Assembly (NCBI GenBank): GCA_024681495.1
Contig: JAILAS010000059.1
Coordinates: forward strand, 1-6,107
From: Eubacterium sp.
Lineage (GTDB): Bacteria > Bacillota > Clostridia > Lachnospirales > Lachnospiraceae
DNA length: 6,107 nt
Direction of reading: 5' to 3'
Within the stretch, counting starts at the first letter, position 1, and each line of letters begins with the position of its first letter. The position numbers and the translations under genes were made by a program. The notes beneath the pieces are model-generated. The model was not told where the DNA came from. It saw only the letters and a list, made by a program, of their open reading frames with translations, and searched no databases. This document shows, in pieces, positions 1 through 5,784 of this stretch.

Positions 1-83
1 GCGTGCTACACTCTCTCCCTTCGCCCCGCTCTTCCGCTCTGCCGGCGTTATGTAAACCCGTCCCGGCGCGGCCTTTTCCCAAA

Positions 84-126
84 AAGTGGACTAAAACTAC
101 CCCGCGAACCTGCTTTTAGTCCACTT
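84..126. repeat. 13-bp perfect inverted repeat with 17-nt loop
   Basis: AAGTGGACTAAAA (84-96) is the exact reverse complement of TTTTAGTCCACTT (114-126). On the minus strand the stem is followed by a T run (the last two stem T plus three more, 81-85), so it could be a second, weaker terminator; two G-T pairs could lengthen it. The stem is only moderately GC-rich and the loop is large for a terminator. The perfection of the arms would also suit a protein-binding site or a dispersed palindromic element. Confidence 0.8.
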
Positions 127-155
127 CCGACCGGGCGACGACATCTACCGGGACT

Positions 156-252
156 CCAAACGCCCGACACCTCCGGGCACCAAACGCCCGACACCTCCGG
201 GCACCAAGCGCCCAACACCTCCGGTACTCCAAACGCCCGGCACCTCCGGGGG
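156..252. repeat. GC-rich tandem repeat, about 24 nt, four copies
   Basis: The unit CCAAACGCCCGACACCTCCG followed by GGCA begins at 156, 180, 204 and 229. Copies 1 and 2 are identical. Copy 3 has two A/G changes and a changed 3' end that makes it 25 nt. Copy 4 has one change and runs into GGGGG. A degenerate partial copy (ACATCTACCGGG) may lie at 141-152. Between neighbouring units CGGGC and GCCCG can pair over a 7-nt loop, so a transcript could form a row of small hairpins. Read on the minus strand each unit holds CCGGAGGTG. There is no spacer, so it is not a CRISPR array. It lies beyond the operon terminator; no function is evident. Confidence 0.85.
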
Positions 253-270
253 CGCTGGGTATTGACAGCG

Positions 271-307
271 AAAAACGAGCCAGCACGGGGCAGCCCGTTT
301 TGGCTCG
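271..307 (-). terminator. Intrinsic terminator ending the seven-gene operon
   Basis: On the minus strand a 7-bp outer stem (CGAGCCA, 301-307, with TGGCTCG, 276-282) encloses a 2+2 internal loop and a 5-bp inner stem (ACGGG, 294-298, with CCCGT, 285-289) with a CTGC loop. TTTTT (271-275) follows at once. It begins about 60 nt after the J-domain gene stop. On the plus strand only three T follow the stem, so it works mainly in one direction. Confidence 0.87.
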
Positions 308-368
308 CTTTAAATGTTATAATTCCAGAAATGTTTTAATTACAGAAACGTTCTGATAACAGCTTCCC

Positions 369-1121
369 CTAGTGGGGCATGAAGCAGAAGTTGCAGTAGT
401 TGCAGAACATGTTGAAGAGACACAGCGCAGTGCAGCAGCTGGCCGGGCCCATGTTAACGGTCTGGTAGCCCTTGCCCTGGCCCTGATACCAGCGGCCGGC
501 GTTCTCGAGCTGCTCCATGAATCGCCTGTACTCCGTGTTGGAGGGCTCGAGCTGTACTGCGGCGCGAGCCATCTCGAGGGCTGTCACGTTGTTGCCCGTG
601 CCGGCGTTGGCGACGGCCGAAAAGTAGTACCACCTGCCATTGCGCTCCGCCATGGAGTTCAATATGTTTATGGCCTCGTTGTAGCGGCGGCTGCGAATGT
701 AGTCGAGCGCCTTCTGCATCTGGGGCGAGTCGCTGCTGTTGGGGGCCGCGTTGTACGTGTAGCTTCCGCCGCCGGCGCCGAATCCCCCGAAGAGGTCCTC
801 GAACGGATCGTAGTATCCGCCGCCGCTGCTCTGCCCGTAACCGCCATAGCTGCCCTGCCCGTATCCTCCGGACGATCCCGTGCCCGAAGAGGTCGATGAG
901 CCGGAACCGTAGCCGTAGGCGGCGGTTCCCATCTGCTTTTCCTTCATTATCTGCTCATAAGCCTCCTGCACCTGCTTGAAGCGCTCCTCGGCCTGATCCT
1001 TGTTGGGGTTGTTCACATTGGCGTCCGGGTGGTACTTACGGCTTAGAGTCCTGTATGCTTTTTTTATCTCGTCGTCCGTGGCGTTTCGGGAAACGCCCAG
1101 GACGCTGTATGGATCCGTCAT
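369..1121 (-). CDS. J-domain (DnaJ-type) co-chaperone with TPR-like region and cysteine-rich tail
   Basis: The protein has 250 aa. Residues 3-62 are a J domain (DPYSVLGVSRNATDDEIKKA) with the HPD triad at 31-33 that stimulates the DnaK ATPase. Residues about 65-120 are low-complexity Gly/Ser/Tyr, like a G/F linker, including DPFEDLFGGFG at 105-115. Residues about 133-208 form helical repeats resembling one to two TPR units (ALDYIRSRRYNEAINIL, then AVQLEPSNTEY). The last 22 residues carry six Cys (229, 230, 234, 240, 243, 246) among aromatic residues. The DnaJ zinc-finger repeats (CxxCxGxG) and the substrate-binding C-terminal domains are absent, so this is a class C J protein, not DnaJ itself. 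The client is unknown; the tail may bind metal or be lipid-modified or membrane-associated (inference). AAAGGA lies 10 nt before the ATG. It is the last gene of the operon. Confidence 0.92.
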   Translation of the reverse strand: MTDPYSVLGVSRNATDDEIKKAYRTLSRKYHPDANVNNPNKDQAEERFKQVQEAYEQIMKEKQMGTAAYGYGSGSSTSSGTGSSGGYGQGSYGGYGQSSGGGYYDPFEDLFGGFGAGGGSYTYNAAPNSSDSPQMQKALDYIRSRRYNEAINILNSMAERNGRWYYFSAVANAGTGNNVTALEMARAAVQLEPSNTEYRRFMEQLENAGRWYQGQGKGYQTVNMGPASCCTALCLFNMFCNYCNFCFMPH

Positions 1122-1138
1122 TGATTAAAATTCCTTTG

Positions 1139-2041
1139 TTAATGATACGTCTTGGTCTTTTCGAGCCTGGCGATTCGCTTCTGTTTCTTCCTGTCCTTGC
1201 GGGTCTCGTCCCTGTGGCGCTTGGAATAAACCATCTCGAAACGCGTCCAGATTCCAGAGTACAATATGTTTCTAATGATGGACGCGTGGAGAACCACCGG
1301 CATGCGCTCGAAGGTCTTCGCGCACTCGCCGAGCATGCTGGTAAGAAGTAGGCGACTGAACGTGTCGAACTCCTCCCTGTCATTCCTGTAGGTCTTCGCC
1401 AGTACGTTGTAGTTTCCGTTCCTGCAGTCCTTCTCCACGTCTTCGTACGCGTCCATCAGGTAGATGAACTTGCCCATGTAGAAGCCCATGTTTCTGAGCT
1501 CATTGGCCCACATGCCCTTCTCTTTCCATACGAAGATCTCGGCGAGCATCTCGCCCGTGATGCCGGCCACGACGTCGATGTTGTCCTCGTGGCGCTCCTC
1601 CGCCTCCCAGAGCTCGCGCATGCACTTCTCTATGGCGCGCCCCTGCCTGGGATAGGCGGCAAATATCCTCTCGTAGTCCTTTCGGAACATCTTCATGAGG
1701 AAGCGCTTTCGCGCCGACCCCTCGTCCCTGTAGTCGTCCGCAAAGTTCTGATAGGACAGCAATATGTTCATATCGGCGGCGTACTCGGTCGCCTCGTTTA
1801 TCCTGTACGTCCTGCGCGTGGCCGGATGCATGGGGCAGATGAGCCTGTCCCTGCTGTCCTCGAGCTCGTAGAGCCCTGTGAGCAGAATCACCAGGAAGGC
1901 CACGTCGTAGTTCAACAGCATCTGGCCCTTCCTGCCGCCCCTCTTGCTGAGGACGCGGCACAGGCCGCAGTAGTAGGACTGGTATATTTCCATGTCCTTC
2001 TTACTCAGGTCCTGTTTATTAGCATTTATGTATCCGAACAT
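1139..2041 (-). CDS. DUF5685 family protein
   Basis: The protein has 300 aa, is mostly helical, and is recognisable as DUF5685, a family without assigned function. It starts MFGYIN, typical of the family. Visible features are CGLC at 25-28, YD at 45-46 followed by a hydrophobic stretch (about 47-57), CPMHP at 69-73, an acidic motif ADDYRDE at 101-107, and MGKFIYLMDAYEDVEKD at 189-205 followed by CRNGNYN. The C-terminal 30 residues are very basic (many Lys and Arg), which could bind nucleic acid or the membrane surface. No signal peptide. The two acidic motifs look like the metal-diphosphate motifs of squalene/phytoene synthases, but this is my inference and the distance between them is shorter than in those enzymes. 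The ATG has GAGG 7 nt upstream; the gene follows the zinc-ribbon gene by 12 nt and precedes the J-domain gene by 17 nt, so the three are cotranscribed. Confidence 0.85.
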   Translation of the reverse strand: MFGYINANKQDLSKKDMEIYQSYYCGLCRVLSKRGGRKGQMLLNYDVAFLVILLTGLYELEDSRDRLICPMHPATRRTYRINEATEYAADMNILLSYQNFADDYRDEGSARKRFLMKMFRKDYERIFAAYPRQGRAIEKCMRELWEAEERHEDNIDVVAGITGEMLAEIFVWKEKGMWANELRNMGFYMGKFIYLMDAYEDVEKDCRNGNYNVLAKTYRNDREEFDTFSRLLLTSMLGECAKTFERMPVVLHASIIRNILYSGIWTRFEMVYSKRHRDETRKDRKKQKRIARLEKTKTYH

Positions 2042-2053
2042 TCAATAACCTCG

Positions 2054-2467
2054 TCAGCTCTTCTTAATAAAGTGGCTCCTGCACTTGGGGCAGGTGATTT
2101 CGATGCGGCCGTGTCCCCTGGGGACCCTTATGGTCTGCCTGCAGGTGGGGCACTTGTAGAAGTGGTAGTACCTCCTCTGTCCCATCCTGGAGAAGAATTT
2201 TTTGATCCGGCCGACAGTCTCGAGATACTTTTGGTTCTCGGCGAGCCTGGCCGACGTATTCCTCGAAAAAGTCCTGAAGATGTTGTAAATCACCAGGAAG
2301 ATTGTCAACACCCAGAGCACCGTAGCAATAATACTGCCGGAGCCGGCAATGCGGCTGGCAGCAATCTCTGCAATGTAAACCACCACCCAGGCGATCAACA
2401 TAAACCTCGAAAAATCGTCGGTGCCGTACCTTCCCATCATGAACTGCGTAAGCTTCTGTCTAATCAT
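2054..2467 (-). CDS. Two-helix membrane protein with C-terminal zinc ribbon
   Basis: The protein has 137 aa. After a short polar N-terminus with YGTDDFSRF at 14-22, there is a hydrophobic segment at about 22-38 (with a lone Glu34) and a second at about 46-64, joined by a short loop. A basic stretch (about 65-105, ending RRYYHFYK) leads to a zinc ribbon with Cys pairs CPTC at 106-109 and CPKC at 126-129, and RVPRGHGRIEITCP between them. The flanking positive charge suggests that both ends face the cytoplasm. Similar small proteins occur in Lachnospiraceae; none has a known role to my knowledge, so I give no function. A redox, RNA or protein-binding ribbon tethered to the membrane are all possible. 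The start has a strong AGGAGG 7 nt upstream. The gene sits 41 nt after the kinase and 12 nt before the DUF5685 gene. Confidence 0.88.
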   Translation of the reverse strand: MIRQKLTQFMMGRYGTDDFSRFMLIAWVVVYIAEIAASRIAGSGSIIATVLWVLTIFLVIYNIFRTFSRNTSARLAENQKYLETVGRIKKFFSRMGQRRYYHFYKCPTCRQTIRVPRGHGRIEITCPKCRSHFIKKS

Positions 2468-2474
2468 AGGCTAA

Positions 2475-2480
2475 CCTCCT
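2475..2480 (-). promoter_or_regulatory. Strong ribosome binding site of the zinc-ribbon gene, next to a small hairpin
   Basis: AGGAGG lies 7 nt before the ATG at 2467, the strongest ribosome site in the window. Directly upstream, AATCCG (2497-2502) and CGGATT (2481-2486) can pair as a 6-bp stem with a 10-nt loop on the transcript. The stem ends exactly where the ribosome site begins, leaving the site exposed. Whether the stem matters is inference. Confidence 0.6.
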
Positions 2481-2507
2481 AATCCGTATACTCCCCCGGA
2501 TTATGCG

Positions 2508-2513
2508 ATTATA
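2508..2513 (-). promoter_or_regulatory. Possible -10 element of an internal promoter before the zinc-ribbon gene
   Basis: The minus strand reads TATAAT here, overlapping the kinase stop codon, a perfect consensus in otherwise GC-rich DNA. A start about 7 nt downstream would give a leader of about 35 nt containing the small hairpin and AGGAGG. No good -35 hexamer is found 16-18 nt upstream (CATAGG at 17 nt) and there is no TGn extension, so this may be chance. It lies where the core genes give way to the uncharacterised three-gene part. Confidence 0.25.
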
Positions 2514-4182
2514 CGTTGAAGAGAGAACCCCCTATGAACTCTCTTAAAATCGAATTGCCGGCCACCGTCTCCGAAGGATAGGGGAGGCAGTAGTCCAGGA
2601 ACTTGAGCAGGCGCTTGGCCTCGCCGTACTCCGGCGAATCCTTGGGAACCGCGAAAAGCAGAGGCTCCACGTACGGCTTGAGCACCGATATCTCGTAGAT
2701 AAGCGCCGAATTGAACATCACGTCGGCATTCTCCTGGAACGGGAAGATGTGTCTCTCCTCGCCGCGCTCCACCGAATCCCACCTCGAAAGCGTTATGTGG
2801 GCGTTGTTGCCGCGCGACCTGTTGTCCCTCACCATCCTGCGGATGAGCCTGCCGTCGCGGGTGGACAGGCAGTTGTGCTCGTCTATCTTGAGCGGCGTGA
2901 GCGCGCTGATATAGATTCGGAACTTGTTCTTATCGTCAAGCTTATATGTCATCTTAGGATTCAACCCGTGGATGCCCTCGATGACGAGGATGTCGTTGTT
3001 CCCGAGTTTGAGCTTGTTTCCCCTGTACTCCTGGCGTCCCTCGATGAAATCGAAGGTGGGCATCTTCACTTCCTCGCCCGCCAGAAGGCGCTCCATCTTG
3101 TCATTGAATCCCTCCACATCCACGGCGGAAATATCCTCGAAGTCAAGGGTGCCGTCGGGCTGGGGAATCATATCCTCCCTGTTTACGAAGAAATCGTCGA
3201 GCGCGATGGGATGAGGGTGGTATCCCTGGGCATACAGCTGGATGGAGAGCCTGTGCGAGAACGTGGTCTTTCCGGACGAGGACGGGCCCGCGATAATAAC
3301 GAACTTCTTATCCCCGCTCTCCACGATCTGCTTCGCAATCTTGGCTATCTCCCTCTCCTGCACCGCCTCCTGGGCCAGGATCATGTCGTTCATCTCACCG
3401 GCCACTATCCTGTCATTCAGGGCTCCGAGCGTCGCCATATCCATATCGAACGCCCACTTGGACGCCTCATAAAGCTGGGTAAAGAGCTTGGGCCTGAACT
3501 TCACCGACTCCACCGAGTTGGGATGGAACTGCGAGGGCATATTGAGGAAGAATCCGTTGTTATACTGCTCGATCTCGAACAGGTTGAGCATGCCCGTGTG
3601 GGGCACCATGTACCCGTAGAAGTAGTCCTCGTAACCGTCGAGATTATACATATTCACGTTCGCCACCCTGCGGTACTCGAAGAGCCTCTTCTTATCCGGG
3701 AGGTTGTTCTGCGTAAACACGTTCATCGCGGACTCGAGGTGGGCGCTGCGCTTCATGAGGGGGATGTCCTCCTCGACCAGGCTGCGCATCTTTTTATCGA
3801 GCTCCTCTATAGTCTCCGGGGTCACCGGAACCATCTCATTGCCCCTGAACAGCTCGCAGTAATACGCGTTGTCCATCGTGTAGAGGACGTGAATAGTGGT
3901 GGCCTCCGTGTTCTCGAGGCTCCGAAAAGCCTTCTGCATGAGCAGCACCATGCTTCGCCTGTACGTCATGATGCCGGGCTTCTCGGACATCGTCACGAAC
4001 TCGAGCTCACCGTCGCGAGCGACCTTCTTAAAGAGCTCCCTGAGCCTGCCGCTGAACCTCGCCAGAACGATGGGCGAGTCGAACTTGTCTGCGTACCTCT
4101 TCGCTATTTCCTCATAGGTGGTTCCCTGCGGAACCAGTTCCAGCTTCCCGTCTATAACGACGTGGAATTCCTTTTTTGCCAT
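2509..4182 (-). CDS. Nucleoside (uridine-type) kinase with N-terminal TGS/ThrRS-like region
   Basis: The protein has 557 aa and two parts. Residues about 1-65 look like a TGS domain (IDGKLELVPQGTTYEEIA). Residues about 66-240 resemble the second, editing-like domain that follows TGS in threonyl-tRNA synthetase. Residues about 290-500 are a P-loop kinase of the uridine kinase/phosphoribulokinase superfamily: Walker A GPSSSGKTT at 299-307, the acidic pair in ALDDFF at 327-332, VIEGIHGLNP at 400-409, and an Arg-rich segment from R442 to R457 (RDGRLIRRMVRD) as expected for a lid or phosphate-binding region. Proteins of this build are annotated as nucleoside kinases in Clostridia and Thermotogae. 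The phosphate acceptor is inferred from the superfamily and is uncertain. No signal peptide; cytoplasmic. The start ATG has GAAGGGG 10 nt upstream and lies 28 nt after the Nif3 stop, so it is in the same operon. The kinase domain is certain; the substrate is not. Confidence 0.9.
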   Translation of the reverse strand: MAKKEFHVVIDGKLELVPQGTTYEEIAKRYADKFDSPIVLARFSGRLRELFKKVARDGELEFVTMSEKPGIMTYRRSMVLLMQKAFRSLENTEATTIHVLYTMDNAYYCELFRGNEMVPVTPETIEELDKKMRSLVEEDIPLMKRSAHLESAMNVFTQNNLPDKKRLFEYRRVANVNMYNLDGYEDYFYGYMVPHTGMLNLFEIEQYNNGFFLNMPSQFHPNSVESVKFRPKLFTQLYEASKWAFDMDMATLGALNDRIVAGEMNDMILAQEAVQEREIAKIAKQIVESGDKKFVIIAGPSSSGKTTFSHRLSIQLYAQGYHPHPIALDDFFVNREDMIPQPDGTLDFEDISAVDVEGFNDKMERLLAGEEVKMPTFDFIEGRQEYRGNKLKLGNNDILVIEGIHGLNPKMTYKLDDKNKFRIYISALTPLKIDEHNCLSTRDGRLIRRMVRDNRSRGNNAHITLSRWDSVERGEERHIFPFQENADVMFNSALIYEISVLKPYVEPLLFAVPKDSPEYGEAKRLLKFLDYCLPYPSETVAGNSILREFIGGSLFNV

Positions 4183-4210
4183 AACCTTATTACCCCTTCC
4201 CCGGAATCCG

Positions 4211-5014
4211 CTAGACCACCGAAAACGGCGACTTCACGGGCTCCTTTATTACCTGTACTCTCTCTTTGTTGTCGTAAAAATACCCATTCAGGAATTCGGC
4301 CACCTCGTCGATGAAGATGTGCTCAAGCCCGTAGTGACCGGCATCGATGATGCACAGCCCCTCGGCCACGGCGTCAATCCCCGTGTGGTGGTCGATATCC
4401 CCGGTGATGAGCACGTCAGCACCGTCCGTCAATGCGGTCTCCACCATGCTCTTGCCGGACCCGGGCGATATGGCTGCGGAACGTATCCCGGCATCCGGAT
4501 CACCGAAGATCCTCACGGAGTCGATGCCGAACCTCTCCTTCACGAGCTGCGCGAGATCGCCGAGGCTCATGGGCTCGGGCAGCATTCCTACCCTGCCTAT
4601 ACCCTGGGTCCTGCCGTCCTCGTCCACCGCCGTGGGGAAGAACACGCAGGCATCCTCGATCCCGAGTATATCCGCCGCGCGGTCCGCCATGCCCATTACG
4701 TCGTAGTTCGTGTGCATGGCCATGTACGAAATCCTGTTTTCAGCAAGAGCCAGCACCCTGCGCCCCACCGAATCGTCCGTATTCACCTTCCTTATTCCGC
4801 CGAAGATGAGCGGGTGATGGGTGATGAGCATGTGCGCTCCCTTATCAATGGCGTCCTCCACCACCTCGGGGGTGGCATCGAGCGCCAGATAAACGACCGA
4901 CACCTCGCGGCGGGGATTACCCACCTGGAGCCCCACATTGTCGGCATCCCAGCTCTCGGCGTACGCCCTGGGAGACCTCTCTTCCAGAATCCTCATAATA
5001 TCGCCAGTTAACAT
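4211..5014 (-). CDS. Nif3-like dinuclear metal centre hexameric protein (YqfO family, short form)
   Basis: The protein (267 aa) is a Nif3/DUF34 family member. Family structures are hexameric toroids with a two-metal site; the substrate is not settled, though a GTP cyclohydrolase I type activity has been assigned to some members. Metal ligands are visible: HHP at 66-68, HTNYD with H101 and D105, and GHYGLEH with H227 and E231. The opening SWDADNVGLQVG at 21-32 is the family signature. The PII-like middle insert found in longer YqfO proteins (about 370 aa) is missing, so this is the short form. I chose the ATG at 5014 because GGAGGG sits 4 nt upstream. An ATG four codons earlier and a GTG at 5047 overlapping the trmK stop are in frame but have poor ribosome sites and would add residues outside the family N-terminus. 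Cotranscribed with trmK, 29 nt apart. Confidence 0.93.
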   Translation of the reverse strand: MLTGDIMRILEERSPRAYAESWDADNVGLQVGNPRREVSVVYLALDATPEVVEDAIDKGAHMLITHHPLIFGGIRKVNTDDSVGRRVLALAENRISYMAMHTNYDVMGMADRAADILGIEDACVFFPTAVDEDGRTQGIGRVGMLPEPMSLGDLAQLVKERFGIDSVRIFGDPDAGIRSAAISPGSGKSMVETALTDGADVLITGDIDHHTGIDAVAEGLCIIDAGHYGLEHIFIDEVAEFLNGYFYDNKERVQVIKEPVKSPFSVV

Positions 5015-5018
5015 AATA

Positions 5019-5024
5019 CCCTCC
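5019..5024 (-). promoter_or_regulatory. Ribosome binding site that fixes the Nif3 start
   Basis: On the minus strand GGAGGG is followed by TATT and then ATG. It is much better placed than anything before the two upstream in-frame candidates (ATG at 5026, GTG at 5047), so it decides the start at 5014. Its first base is the last base of the rejected ATG. Confidence 0.8.
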
Positions 5025-5043
5025 ATTCGTGCGGGGCGAAGCC

Positions 5044-5784
5044 TCACTCCGCGTTGATTGCCTCCAGGGCCTTCGTGCAGAGGTCGATATCCTCCTCCAC
5101 CTCGGCCAGCCTGTCGGATATCTCCGCCGTGGCCGACGCGGCCCGAAGGCTCTTCGCAATGCCCTCGCTCCGTGCCAATTCCCTCTCCAGCGCCGCCTTA
5201 AGCACCGGATCTCTCTTTTCCAAAAGTGCCCTGCCGAACCTGAGCGTAAGCTCACGCGGAAACGGCGATTCTGCCGTCCCGGCGGGCACGGGTATAAACC
5301 TTATTATGGTGTAGAACTTGCCGTCGTCCTCGACCATGACCTCATCCTCGATGGGGAATCCGGCATCCTCCAGGGAGAGCCGAAACTCCCTCACCCCCGA
5401 CTGCGGGGAGGCAATCACCCTCGAAAAGCGGGCTGTCACCTCGGGAAACTCGGTGATTATTCGGGTTATAAGCGGCCCGCCCATGCCGGTAATGCTGAGC
5501 GACAGAGGCCCGTCGAGCCCCTCAAGTCCGCCCATCTCCGCCAGGCCGTCGCTCCTTATCAGCCTTATTCTGTCCGACAATCCGGCCTCCTCCACGTGCC
5601 CGGCCGCCCTCTCGAGCGGTCCCGCGTTCACGTCCGCGGCGACAGCGGAGGGGCAGATGCCCTGCAAAACCGCGTATATTGGCAAATAACCGTGGTCCGT
5701 CCCCACGTCCACCAGCGTGCTGCCGGGGGGAATAAGGGACGCCACCGCCATCAGCCTGTCGGAGAGTTTTACCTCTGCCGCCAT
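5044..5784 (-). CDS. trmK: tRNA (adenine(22)-N(1))-methyltransferase TrmK
   Basis: The protein (246 aa, close to the usual length) belongs to the TrmK/YqfN family, which uses S-adenosylmethionine to methylate N1 of A22 in the tRNA D-loop. It starts MAAEVKLSDRL, matching the family N-terminus. SAM-binding motif I is DVGTDHGYLP at 26-35, followed by acidic D51 after strand 2, then SDGL at 78-81 and the family motif SITGMGG at 97-103 in place of the NPPY of other N-methyltransferases. The part from about 175 to the end is charged and helical, fitting the C-terminal coiled coil of this family. The ATG overlaps the rpoD stop by one base and only a weak AGGGAC lies upstream, so translation is probably coupled to rpoD. 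The rpoD-trmK-nif3 order is a known Bacillota arrangement and supports the call. The methylated position is known from the family, not visible here. Confidence 0.93.
   Translation of the reverse strand: MAAEVKLSDRLMAVASLIPPGSTLVDVGTDHGYLPIYAVLQGICPSAVAADVNAGPLERAAGHVEEAGLSDRIRLIRSDGLAEMGGLEGLDGPLSLSITGMGGPLITRIITEFPEVTARFSRVIASPQSGVREFRLSLEDAGFPIEDEVMVEDDGKFYTIIRFIPVPAGTAESPFPRELTLRFGRALLEKRDPVLKAALERELARSEGIAKSLRAASATAEISDRLAEVEEDIDLCTKALEAINAE

Larger units (their letters stand above)
1..368. other. Gene-free left flank
   Basis: No gene is supported here. In order it holds a pyrimidine-rich tract (about 8-42), the 13-bp inverted repeat (84-126), the tandem repeat (156-252), the operon terminator (271-307) and an AT-rich stretch (308-360). 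A plus-strand frame is open from 95 to 265 across the repeats but has no ATG, GTG or TTG, so it is not called. The AT-rich stretch contains TGTTATAAT (315-323), an extended -10 on the plus strand without a convincing -35, pointing into the J-domain gene in antisense. The neighbouring gene to the left is outside the window. Confidence 0.7.

Noticed and set aside
97..113. tRNA T-loop in the loop of the inverted repeat (GGTTCGCGG on the minus strand)
   Set aside because: No acceptor, D or anticodon arms around it; the likeness is limited to a few bases.
156..252. CRISPR array
   Set aside because: Units are head to tail with no unique spacers, the period is 24-25 nt and no cas gene is near.
262..323. 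Promoter made of TTGACA (262-267) and TATAAT (318-323)
   Set aside because: The hexamers are 50 nt apart, far from the 16-18 nt needed, and a terminator stem lies between.
343..355. CAGAAACGTTCTG as a LexA-type operator
   Set aside because: Half-sites do not match the Bacillota CGAAC-N4-GTTCG pattern and it lies downstream of the operon, not before a gene.
1589..2482. 297-codon plus-strand open frame across DUF5685 and zinc-ribbon genes
   Set aside because: It spans two clear minus-strand genes and their ribosome sites, with no domain or plausible start of its own.
2749..4314. 521-codon plus-strand open frame opposite the kinase gene
   Set aside because: Shadow of the GC-rich kinase gene: it shows no recognisable domain, is rich in Val, Leu, His and Arg as antisense frames are, and runs through the gap into the next gene.
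5012..5047. Longer Nif3 start (GTG at 5047 or ATG at 5026)
   Set aside because: Poor ribosome sites, and the extra residues (MRLRPARMEGI) precede the usual family N-terminus; GGAGGG points to 5014.
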